Positions 33,494 to 41,084 of a stretch of DNA of 64,000 nt are shown piece after piece. The stretch comes from Arthrobacter sp. C9C5. GTDB taxonomy: Bacteria; Actinomycetota; Actinomycetes; Actinomycetales; Micrococcaceae. The stretch spans positions 1 to 64,000 of the forward strand of contig NZ_JABFMX010000020.1 of assembly GCF_013359735.1 (NCBI RefSeq). The letters run 5' to 3'. The position numbers were made by a program, and so were the translations under genes. The first letter of the stretch is position 1. Each line of letters begins with the position of its first letter. A model generated the notes under the pieces. It had not been told where the DNA came from, ran no database searches, and saw only the letters and a list, made by a program, of their open reading frames with translations.

Positions 33494-33841
33494 ATGAGCG
33501 ATCGCAGCCTGCGGGGTATGCGCCTTGGCGCACAAAGCATGGAGACCGAATCCGGCGTCGAACCGGCTCCGCGCCAGCGGGTCGAGTACCGCTGCGAGGA
33601 CGGCGAGCAGGTGTTCGTGACCTTCTCCTCCGAAGCGGAGATCCCCCCGGTTTGGGTTTCGAAGACCGGCAAGGAGGCCCTGCTGGTCGACGGCGAACGC
33701 CCCGTGAACAGCAACGAGAAGGCCGTCCGCACGCACTGGGACATGCTGCTGGAACGCCGCTCCCTGCCCGAACTGGAGCAGATCCTGGAAGACCGGCTCA
33801 CCATTCTGCGCGAACGCCGCGGCGAACGCCGCTCGGCCTAG
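33494..33841 (+). CDS. rbpA: RNA polymerase-binding protein RbpA
   Basis: Actinobacterial transcription factor that binds the principal sigma factor and RNA polymerase and helps open promoters. 115 residues: basic N-terminal tail (MSDRSLRGMRLGAQSM), core with YRCEDGEQVFVTFSSEAEIP, and the sigma-interacting end TPWDMLLERRS-like segment (here THWDMLLERRS, LPELEQILEDRL). ATG 33494 after AAGGGAG. Two promoter candidates lie upstream. Convergent with the mannosyltransferase gene, as in M. tuberculosis (rbpA/ppm1). Confidence 0.96.
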   Translation: MSDRSLRGMRLGAQSMETESGVEPAPRQRVEYRCEDGEQVFVTFSSEAEIPPVWVSKTGKEALLVDGERPVNSNEKAVRTHWDMLLERRSLPELEQILEDRLTILRERRGERRSA

Positions 33842-33852
33842 CAGCCGCGCCC

Positions 33853-33907
33853 ACGCACAAAGGCCGGACCGGCACCTCAACGAGGTGCCGGTCCGGCCTT
33901 TGTGCGT
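33853..33907. terminator. bidirectional terminator between rbpA and ppm1
   Basis: A perfect 25-bp stem (33853-33877 with 33883-33907), loop CAACG, placed between two convergent genes. It carries AAA/TTT within the stem and can stop both transcripts. Confidence 0.9.
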
Positions 33908-33913
33908 CTGATG

Positions 33914-34651
33914 CTATTTGCGGGCGAGCTTGCGGCTGAGGGTGTTCCAGCGGGCGGTGAGGCCCCACTTGGTGACGTTGATCATGGCTTCAACCACGAT
34001 GTTGCCGCTCATCTTCGACGCGCCCAGCTCGCGCTCGACGAAGGTGATGGGACGCTCCACGATGTTCAGGCCCAGCTTGGCCACGCGCCAGGCGAGGTCC
34101 ACCTGGAAGCCGTAGCCCACCGAGTCGACCGAGTCGAGGTTGAGCTTCTCCAGCGTGCTCCGGCGGAAGGCGCGGAAGCCGCCGGTGACGTCCTTGATCT
34201 TGACGCCCAGCATGATGCGGGCGTAGGTGCTACCTACGCGGGAGATGGCCTGCCGGTACAGCGGCCAGTTCACTACGCTGCCGCCCGGGACCCAGCGGGA
34301 ACCCATGGCCAGGTCTGCACCCTGCTCCACTGCGTCGATCAGCTGGGGCAGTTGCTCCGGTTTGTGCGAGCCGTCGGCGTCCATCTCGACAAGGATGTCG
34401 TAGCCGGCGTCGAGGCCCCACTTGAAGCCGGCGATGTACGCCGCGCCGAGCCCGGCCTTGCCCTCACGGTGCAGGACGTGGACTTGGCCATCCTCAGCCG
34501 CGATGCGATCCGCCAGCTGGCCCGTGCCGTCAGGGCTGTTGTCGTCAACGACCAGGACGTCGGAGGCCGGCACGGCGGTGCGGAGACGCCCGAGGGTCTT
34601 GGGCAACGATTCCAGCTCGTTGTAGGTCGGGATGATCGTGAGGACACGCAC
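33914..34651 (-). CDS. ppm1: polyprenol monophosphomannose synthase
   Basis: GT2-family mannosyltransferase, 245 residues; makes polyprenyl-phosphate-mannose, the donor for lipoglycans and protein O-mannosylation. Motifs: IIPTYNELESLP, VVDDNSPDGTG (nucleotide-sugar Asp), VEMDADGSHKPEQLP (DxD-type metal site), GSRWVPGGSV and QVDLAWRV. It is the catalytic domain alone, without the acyltransferase (Lnt-like) domain fused in M. tuberculosis Ppm1. Start GTG 34651 after GGAAAGG. Confidence 0.9.
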   Translation of the reverse strand: MRVLTIIPTYNELESLPKTLGRLRTAVPASDVLVVDDNSPDGTGQLADRIAAEDGQVHVLHREGKAGLGAAYIAGFKWGLDAGYDILVEMDADGSHKPEQLPQLIDAVEQGADLAMGSRWVPGGSVVNWPLYRQAISRVGSTYARIMLGVKIKDVTGGFRAFRRSTLEKLNLDSVDSVGYGFQVDLAWRVAKLGLNIVERPITFVERELGASKMSGNIVVEAMINVTKWGLTARWNTLSRKLARK

Positions 34652-34808
34652 AGCGAGGCCTTTCCTTGGAGGGAGCGGTCGGAGGGCCGGGATAGTCGGC
34701 AGTTAGCCGACGACAGGCACAGCTCCCCATTATAGTCAGTCAGCACGGAGAGGCCGGGCGGCCGGCCCGGGCAGGCGTAGTCCGGCGCGGACCGGCCGGG
34801 CAGGCCGC

Positions 34809-36482
34809 TTAGCTTCCGAGCGAGCCGCTGGAGAAGAGTTCGACGCCGTCCCGCACGGTCTGCAGGCAGACCGGGTCGGTACCGGTGTCCAGTGCCGGTA
34901 GCAACGGTGTCCGGGCGCGCGGGTCCGTGCTCCAGGACTGGACCCTGCCGTCGGCCACCTGCACCATGAGCTCTTCGACTTCCCAGACCGCGAAACTCGC
35001 CGGGGCGCCGGGGACAAGCTGGCCCGCCATCGGGTTCCGGTACCGGGCCGCCCGCCAGCCGGCCCGGGTGTGGCCCAGGAAGGCCGCGCGGGCGGAAATC
35101 CGCTCGTCGGCGTTGTGATGCTCGAGGCAGGCGCGGACGCTGGACCAGGGCCGCAGCGGCGTGACCGGGCTGTCGCTGCCGAAGCAGACCGGCACGCCGG
35201 CGGAGTAGAACGAGCCGAAGGGGTTCATGGCGGCGTGGCGGGATCCAAGCCGCTGGGCGTAGAGGCTGTCCCCGCCGCCCCAGAGGGCGTCGAAGACGGG
35301 CTGTGCGCTGACGGTCACCGAGTACTTGGCCAGCCGTTGGATGGCGTCCGGGTCGGCGATTTCGACGTGCTCCAGGCGGTGGCCGGCGGCACGGACGCGC
35401 TGTTCCCCGACTTCGGCGGCGGCCTGGTCCAGGGCGTCCAGCGCGGCGTCGAGCCCGGCGTCGCCGATCACATGGAAGCCTGCCTGGATCCCAAGCACCG
35501 AGCAGGCCGCGAGGTGCGCGGCGGCCTCATCGACCGAGAGATAGCGGGTGCCCCGCTCCCCCGGCGCGTCGCTGTAGTCGCCGCGGAGCGCGGCGGTCCG
35601 TGAACCGATGGAGCCGTCCATGTTCAGGTCGCCGGCGAGGCCCAGGACAGGGACGCCAAGGCTGTCCAGGATGGACCGGGCCTGTTCGGCGGAACCGGCG
35701 AGCTGGCCCCAGTAGGGCAGGATCTCCGGGACGGCGTGTCCTGGCCGGTCGGGCGCGTTCCATCCGGCCGCGAGCTGCAGGTCCTCGACGCTGCCGATGT
35801 GGGGTGCCGCCATTTCGGCCAGAGCGACGTAGCCGTTGGCGGCCGCCTCGGCCAGCGCGGCCTCCTGGTAGCGGCGCAGGGCACCGGCGGGCAGGTTCCG
35901 GGCGGCGCGCCGCGCGGCGGTGTGGGCGGCCCGTTTGACCTGCCCGTCGGCGGCGTAGCCGTCGAGGCTTTCCAGGCCGGACGCGGCGGCCAGGGAGGCG
36001 GAGACGAGGGCCGAGTGCACATCCACCCGCGACAGGTACACCGGCCGGCCGCCGGCGGCGCGGTCCAGTTCTTCGCGGCTGGGCAGGGCCGGGTCGGCCC
36101 AGAGCGTTTCGTCCCAGCCGTGCCCCAGCACCGTGCCGCCCGCGCCGGAAGCGGAGACGGTGGCGCCGGCGACGGCGTCCAGCAGTTCGGCTGCGGAGCG
36201 GACACCGCCGAGCTGGAGCGAGTCCAGGGCGATGCCAGTCTCCGTCAGGTGCACGTGGGAGTCGACGAAGCCGGGGGCTAGGAGGGCGCCCTGCAGGTCG
36301 ATGACCTCCATGGAGGAGTCCGCGATGGACGTGGCGGCCTGTTCGGAGCCGACCCAGGCCACGGTGTCGCCGTCGATGAGCAACGCCGTCGCAAACGGAT
36401 CCGCCGCGGTGTAGACGGAGCCGTTGCGGTACAGCGTCACCTTGCGCTGTTCCTTGGGAGCCTCGGACGGGGAAGCGGTCAT
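34809..36482 (-). CDS. amidohydrolase family protein (YtcJ-like)
   Basis: 557-residue metal-dependent amidohydrolase of the Amidohydro_3 group. Motifs: VDSHVHLTETG (metal HxH), HGWDETLW, FHVIGDAGLDAALDAL, EHVEIADP, FGSDSPVTPL (metal Asp). The N-terminal beta-sandwich is followed by a TIM barrel and closed by a C-terminal strand region. Substrate unknown; relatives include exoenzymes and N-substituted amide hydrolases. ATG 36482 with GGAG eight bases upstream. It lies about 96 bases downstream of the helicase gene on the same strand. Confidence 0.88.
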   Translation of the reverse strand: MTASPSEAPKEQRKVTLYRNGSVYTAADPFATALLIDGDTVAWVGSEQAATSIADSSMEVIDLQGALLAPGFVDSHVHLTETGIALDSLQLGGVRSAAELLDAVAGATVSASGAGGTVLGHGWDETLWADPALPSREELDRAAGGRPVYLSRVDVHSALVSASLAAASGLESLDGYAADGQVKRAAHTAARRAARNLPAGALRRYQEAALAEAAANGYVALAEMAAPHIGSVEDLQLAAGWNAPDRPGHAVPEILPYWGQLAGSAEQARSILDSLGVPVLGLAGDLNMDGSIGSRTAALRGDYSDAPGERGTRYLSVDEAAAHLAACSVLGIQAGFHVIGDAGLDAALDALDQAAAEVGEQRVRAAGHRLEHVEIADPDAIQRLAKYSVTVSAQPVFDALWGGGDSLYAQRLGSRHAAMNPFGSFYSAGVPVCFGSDSPVTPLRPWSSVRACLEHHNADERISARAAFLGHTRAGWRAARYRNPMAGQLVPGAPASFAVWEVEELMVQVADGRVQSWSTDPRARTPLLPALDTGTDPVCLQTVRDGVELFSSGSLGS

Positions 36483-36578
36483 GGTGTGGAACTCCTTGTA
36501 GCTGGGGGCCGGTGTGCCGGGACTGTGGCATCGGGCATGGTGAAGGAAGGGCAGGGACGGAGGGCCGCTAGGGGCCGG

Positions 36579-39500
36579 TCACGCGACGGCCGAGTAAGCG
36601 ACGACGCCGCGTTTGACCAGGGTGATCGCGTCGCCGCACAGCCGTGCGACGCGCGGTTCCAGTCCGGGAATCTTGGCGAGCTGGTCCAGCAGGTCGATGA
36701 CCTGCTTGACCCAGCGGACGAAGTCCCCGGCGGCCAGGTCCGTGCCGCTGAGCACCTCCTGGAGGTGCCGGCCCTTGGCCCACTTGAAGATCGGCCAGAC
36801 GAGGCCGAGCTCGGGCTCCCCCGTCAGCGGCAGCTTGTTGGCCTCCTCCACGTCCTCCAGGGCGGACCACTCGCGCACCACGGTGTCGACGGCTGACTCC
36901 AGCGAGACGCTGGGCATCTTGGGCCGCAGCCCGCGGTCCTCGCGCTTGGCCTGGTAGACCAAAACGCTGGCCAGTGCCGCGATTTCGGCGGCGTCGAGGT
37001 CGCTGAAGGCGCCCATCCGCAGGGACTGGGAGATCAGCAGGTCCTTTTCCCCGTAGATCCGGCGCAACCGCTGGCCGTCCGGGCTGATCGACAGCGTGCC
37101 CGAGTCGGAGGTTTCCAGGTAGCCATAGCTGGAGAGGACTCCGCAGACCCGGTCGAAGGTCTTGGCGATGGTGTTGGTGCGGCCCTGGATCTGGCGGATC
37201 AGGCCGTCGGTTTCCTGCCGCAGCTTCCACCAGCGCTCGGACCAGCGGGCGTGGTCCTCGCGTTCGCTGCAGCCGTGGCAGGGGTGGGCCCGGAGCTCGC
37301 GGCGCAGTTCCGCGATCTTCTTCTCCATATTCGGCAGGGCGGCGGCACGGCCGAAGTCCTCGTTCCGGTTCGGCGGAGCCGGCGGACGGCTCTCCCGGAT
37401 GGCGTTGCGGACCGATGAGGCCAGATCACGCCGCGACTTCGGCACCTTGGCGTTGAAGGACTTGGGGATCCTGACCCGGGTGATCGGGGCCAGCGGGCCC
37501 TCCACATCGTGCAGGCCGATCCGGCGAAGCTGGTTGTCCAGGGTCATCACCGCCGGCCGCGGCTCGCGGGAGTGGTGGTCCGAGCTGAGCACGACGGCGA
37601 GGCCGGGGGCCCGGCCGGACGGCACGTCAACGACGTCGCCGGGCAGCAGCCGGCTCAGCGAGTCTTCGGTCAGCGACTTCCGGGCCCGCGACGTGCCTTT
37701 GGAGGCAGCGTTTTCCGCGTCCGACAGGGCCCGGCGCAACCTGGAGTACTCGGTGAAATCGCCCAGGTGGCAGCTCATTGCCTTGCTGAACCCGGCCAGG
37801 GATTCCTCCCGGCTGCGGACCTGCTTGGCCAGTCCGACCACGGAGCGGTCCGCCTGGAACTGAGCGAAGGAGGACTCCAGGATTTCACGGGCGCGCGGCC
37901 GGCCGAACTGGGCCACGAGGTTAATGGACATGTTGTAGGTGGGCCGGAAGCTGGAGTTCAGCGGGTAGGTCCGGCGGGAGGCGAGACCCGCGACCGCTGC
38001 CGGATCGGTGCCCGGCTGCCAGAGCACGACGGCGTGGCCCTCGACGTCGATCCCGCGGCGGCCCGCCCGGCCGGTCAGCTGGGTGTACTCCCCCGCCGTG
38101 ATGTTCACGTGCGCTTCGCCGTTGAACTTGTCCAGCTTCTCCAGCACCACGCAGCGCGCGGGCATGTTGACGCCCAGCGCGAGGGTCTCGGTGGCGAACA
38201 CCGCCTTGACCAGTCCGTCCACGAACAGCTTCTCGACGACTTCCTTGAAGGTCGGCAACATGCCGGCATGGTGCGCGGCCAGGCCACGCAGCAGCCCGTC
38301 CCGCCAGCTCCAGAAACCCAGGACGTCCAGGTCGTCGGAGGGGATGTCCTGGGCCGCTTCGTCGACCCGCTGGGCGATGATGAGCTGTTCCTTTTCGGTG
38401 GTCAGCCACAGCCCGGCGGAGACGCATTGCGCCACGGCGGCATCGCAGCCGGCGCGCGAGAAGATGAAGGTGATGGCCGGCAGCAGGTCCATCCGGTCCA
38501 GGCTGGCGATGACCTGCGGCCGGCTGGCCTTCCGGACCGGGCTGCGCGGGCCGCCCTGCGGACTGTCCGGCCGCTGGCCGCCCTGGCCGCGCTGCTGACG
38601 GCGCTGGTTGCGGCCGCCGTGCCCGAAGCGGCCGCGGAAGTTCATCTGGCTCTCGGCCCGCGCCATCGACAGCAGTTCCGGGTTGACCTCGTAGCCGGCG
38701 CGCTCGGTGATCGCGGCGCCTGCGTCTGCCCCTGCCACTGCGGGTTCCGCGGTGGCGGCCACGTTCTCCTCTCCGGCGGGCGCAATCTCGTCGAAGCTTG
38801 TGTCGCCGGCGAACAGGTCCACGATCTTGCGTCCCACCATGACGTGCTGCCACAGGGGTACGGGACGGTGCTCGGAGACGATCACGTCGGTCTGGCCGCG
38901 GACGGTGTCCAGCCAGGCGCCGAACTCCTCGGCGTTGGAGACCGTGGCGCTGAGCGAGGCCACCTGCACCTCGCTGGGCAGGTGGATGATGACTTCCTCC
39001 CAGACCGCGCCGCGGAACCGGTCGGCGAGGTAGTGCACCTCGTCCATCACCACGAAACCGAGGTCATCCAGGGTCTCCGAGCCGGCATAGAGCATGTTGC
39101 GGAGCACCTCGGTAGTCATCACCACCACCGGGGCTTCGCCGTTGATGCTGGTATCACCGGTCAGCAGGCCCACCTGCGCCGCGCCGTACTTCTCGGCCAG
39201 CTCGGTGTACTTCTGGTTGCTCAGCGCCTTGATCGGCGTCGTGTAGAAGGCCTTCAGGCCGCGCTGGAGCGCCAAGTAAATGGCGAACTCCCCCACAATC
39301 GTTTTTCCGGCGCCGGTCGGGGCGGCCACCAGCACGCCCCGGCCCGCCTGCAGGGACAGGCACGCCTCGCGCTGGAAGGGATCGAGGTCGAACGCGAGCG
39401 AACGGGTGAAACCGCCCAGATAGGTTTTGGCTTCTGCGGCCCGCTCGGCGCTGGCACGGTAACGCTCGGACGGCGACTCCGGCCCGGGTAGTGAGGACAT
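36579..39500 (-). CDS. helY: DEAD/DEAH box RNA helicase, HelY/Ski2-like
   Basis: 973-residue superfamily 2 helicase. Walker A PTGAGKT (61-67), TTPIKALSNQK, DEVH (153-156), SAT (184-186), motif V LALGVNMPA and motif VI QLTGRAGRRG. An Arg/Gly/Gln-rich insert at about 289-327 precedes the second RecA domain. The C-terminal part carries a Ski2/Mtr4-like helical region with CHGC and REDH. ATG 39500 is six bases after TAGGCT (39512-39507, minus strand), which lies in the 24-base gap after tatC, so the gene probably has its own promoter although it lies behind tatAC. Likely RNA remodelling; target unknown. Confidence 0.9.
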   Translation of the reverse strand: MSSLPGPESPSERYRASAERAAEAKTYLGGFTRSLAFDLDPFQREACLSLQAGRGVLVAAPTGAGKTIVGEFAIYLALQRGLKAFYTTPIKALSNQKYTELAEKYGAAQVGLLTGDTSINGEAPVVVMTTEVLRNMLYAGSETLDDLGFVVMDEVHYLADRFRGAVWEEVIIHLPSEVQVASLSATVSNAEEFGAWLDTVRGQTDVIVSEHRPVPLWQHVMVGRKIVDLFAGDTSFDEIAPAGEENVAATAEPAVAGADAGAAITERAGYEVNPELLSMARAESQMNFRGRFGHGGRNQRRQQRGQGGQRPDSPQGGPRSPVRKASRPQVIASLDRMDLLPAITFIFSRAGCDAAVAQCVSAGLWLTTEKEQLIIAQRVDEAAQDIPSDDLDVLGFWSWRDGLLRGLAAHHAGMLPTFKEVVEKLFVDGLVKAVFATETLALGVNMPARCVVLEKLDKFNGEAHVNITAGEYTQLTGRAGRRGIDVEGHAVVLWQPGTDPAAVAGLASRRTYPLNSSFRPTYNMSINLVAQFGRPRAREILESSFAQFQADRSVVGLAKQVRSREESLAGFSKAMSCHLGDFTEYSRLRRALSDAENAASKGTSRARKSLTEDSLSRLLPGDVVDVPSGRAPGLAVVLSSDHHSREPRPAVMTLDNQLRRIGLHDVEGPLAPITRVRIPKSFNAKVPKSRRDLASSVRNAIRESRPPAPPNRNEDFGRAAALPNMEKKIAELRRELRAHPCHGCSEREDHARWSERWWKLRQETDGLIRQIQGRTNTIAKTFDRVCGVLSSYGYLETSDSGTLSISPDGQRLRRIYGEKDLLISQSLRMGAFSDLDAAEIAALASVLVYQAKREDRGLRPKMPSVSLESAVDTVVREWSALEDVEEANKLPLTGEPELGLVWPIFKWAKGRHLQEVLSGTDLAAGDFVRWVKQVIDLLDQLAKIPGLEPRVARLCGDAITLVKRGVVAYSAVA

Positions 39501-39506
39501 GCTTCC

Positions 39507-39512
39507 AGCCTA
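39507..39512 (-). promoter_or_regulatory. -10 box of helY
   Basis: TAGGCT on the minus strand, exactly six bases before the helY ATG and inside the 24-base gap behind tatC. Confidence 0.4.
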
Positions 39513-39524
39513 GTGGGCGGACGG

Positions 39525-40361
39525 CTAGAGATTCTCCAGCTCGGAGCTGGGAGTCGCCTGGTCCGCGGTGGCTTCGGTCTCGGCGGCGACCTTGGCCGCC
39601 CGCTTCTCCCGCCGGCGGTCGTTGAGCAGGCACAGCCCGATGGCGGCGAAGAACAGCACCAGCATGGGCACGGCAAGGTAGAACATGCTCATCGCATCGG
39701 CGCCGGGGGCGGCCATCGCAGCGAAGAGGCAAACCAGGAACACGGTGATCCGCCAGCTCTTGAGCAGCTGCTGGCCTTTGATCAGCCCGGCCAGGTTCAG
39801 CCCGAATAGCACCACCGGCAGCAGGAAGGCAATGCCGAAGGCGAGCAGCAGGCGCAGCACGAAGGACAGGTAGACCTGGGCGCTAATGAAGTTGGAGCCG
39901 CCGGAGGGGGTGAAGTCGGTCAGCACCCGCACCGCGTTGGGCAGCACCAGCCAGGCGAGCAGGACGCCGCCGACAAAGAGCGGCACGGCGGCGGCCACGA
40001 AGGAGAGCGCCAGGCGCCGTTCCTTCTTGTGCAGCCCGGGGACAATGAACGCCCAGAGCTGGTAGAGCCAGACCGGGCTCGCGACGATCAGGCCCAGGAA
40101 CACGGACACCTGGATCATCAGGTCAAAGGAGCTCGCCACGCCGTCGAAGTTCAGCGAGGCCTGCCGGCCTTCATGCTCGTTCAGGTCGCGGATCGGCTTG
40201 ATCAGCGCCGCCAGCATGGGCTGGTAGACGAGGAATCCTACGACGGTTCCGAGGACGACGGCGATCGCCGACTTAAAGAGCCGGTTCCGCAGCTCTTTGA
40301 GGTGATCGAGGAGGGCCATCCGGCCCTCGGGGTTCGATCGGCGGCTCATGGTTACTGCCAT
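39525..40361 (-). CDS. tatC: Sec-independent protein translocase TatC
   Basis: Twin-arginine signal receptor of the Tat translocase, 278 residues with six membrane helices. Conserved: the N-terminal HLKELRNRLFKS, FDLMIQVSVFLGLIVASPVWLYQLWAF with PGL, and APGADAMSMFYLAVPM. The C-terminus is a charged tail of about 35 residues. ATG 40361 is six bases after tatA; a second ATG at 40349 is also possible and neither has a strong Shine-Dalgarno. Confidence 0.96.
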   Translation of the reverse strand: MAVTMSRRSNPEGRMALLDHLKELRNRLFKSAIAVVLGTVVGFLVYQPMLAALIKPIRDLNEHEGRQASLNFDGVASSFDLMIQVSVFLGLIVASPVWLYQLWAFIVPGLHKKERRLALSFVAAAVPLFVGGVLLAWLVLPNAVRVLTDFTPSGGSNFISAQVYLSFVLRLLLAFGIAFLLPVVLFGLNLAGLIKGQQLLKSWRITVFLVCLFAAMAAPGADAMSMFYLAVPMLVLFFAAIGLCLLNDRRREKRAAKVAAETEATADQATPSSELENL

Positions 40362-40367
40362 GTGGTT

Positions 40368-40637
40368 CTAGGCGCGGTTCGGCGGCGGAACGTCGGTTCC
40401 CTCGCCCGGGCGGCTCTCGGTGCCGGTGGACCGGGGGTGGTTCACGACTTTGCCTTCGACGGCGTCGGAGTCAGCCTTCGCCTCCGGCGTGCCGTCCTTC
40501 TTCATTTCGCGGACCTCGGATTTGAAAATCCGCATCGACTGGCCCAGGCTGCGGGCCATTCCGGGCAGCTTCGGTGCAGCGAAAAGCACCAGGGCCAGGA
40601 CGATGATGATGATGAGATGCCAGCCTTCAAGCCTCAT
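40368..40637 (-). CDS. tatA: Sec-independent protein translocase TatA
   Basis: Pore-forming Tat component, 89 residues. One N-terminal helix (about 7-20, HLIIIIVLALVLFAAP), the hinge KLPGMARSLGQSM and an amphipathic helix IFKSEVREMKKD, then a polar tail. ATG 40637 after AAAGGA. Six bases upstream of tatC, so tatA-tatC form an operon; no tatB is in the window, as is usual for actinobacteria with TatA/B elsewhere. Confidence 0.95.
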   Translation of the reverse strand: MRLEGWHLIIIIVLALVLFAAPKLPGMARSLGQSMRIFKSEVREMKKDGTPEAKADSDAVEGKVVNHPRSTGTESRPGEGTDVPPPNRA

Positions 40638-40672
40638 GCTGGGTGGTCCTTTCGTTTGAGTACATCCTATGT

Positions 40673-41071
40673 CTAACGCAGATCGATGTCGCGCAGCGCC
40701 TGGGGCTGCCCCCGCTCCGCTTTGCGCCGGATCCGGCGCAACCGCTGGGCTTCCTGACGGGCGATTTTGGATGCATGGTAATCATGTCGCATCAACGCGG
40801 GCGGGGCAAAAACGGCAGCGCCGGGTTCGGCGTACAGGCCGAGTCCCTCCCCCGCGTCGTCGCCGTCCGAGCCTACGGCGCCCACATGAACAGCGGCTGA
40901 ACCAGAGGCAAGCGGGGAGGATGCAAAGGTGGAGAAGCGCTCCCCCGCCTCGCCGAGTTCCTTGACCGTGGCCATGAACTGCCGGAAGAGCCGGACGCCG
41001 AGCACGCCAAAGAACAGCAGCGACAGCGCGACGAGCGCTATCCAAATTACGATCCAGGACCACCAAGGCAT
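40673..41071 (-). CDS. small membrane-anchored protein of unknown function
   Basis: 132 residues. One N-terminal membrane helix (about 4-27, WIVIWIALVALSLLFFGVL), then a cytoplasmic domain with ATVKELGEAGERF, a low-complexity Ala/Gly stretch and a basic tail RHDYHASKIARQEAQRLRR. Start ATG 41071 is chosen because TAGACT (41084-41079) lies seven bases upstream; the frame is open further upstream but would overlap pafBC extensively. Between tatA and pafBC, a position conserved in related genomes; no function is known to me. Confidence 0.75.
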   Translation of the reverse strand: MPWWSWIVIWIALVALSLLFFGVLGVRLFRQFMATVKELGEAGERFSTFASSPLASGSAAVHVGAVGSDGDDAGEGLGLYAEPGAAVFAPPALMRHDYHASKIARQEAQRLRRIRRKAERGQPQALRDIDLR

Positions 41072-41078
41072 GCTGATC

Positions 41079-41084
41079 AGTCTA
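41079..41084 (-). promoter_or_regulatory. -10 box overlapping the pafBC stop codon
   Basis: TAGACT on the minus strand (41084-41079); its TAG is the pafBC stop codon and the next start lies seven bases on. Confidence 0.45.

Noticed and set aside
37509-39491. A 660-codon open frame opposite helY.
   Set aside because: Antisense to all helicase motifs; no start signal.
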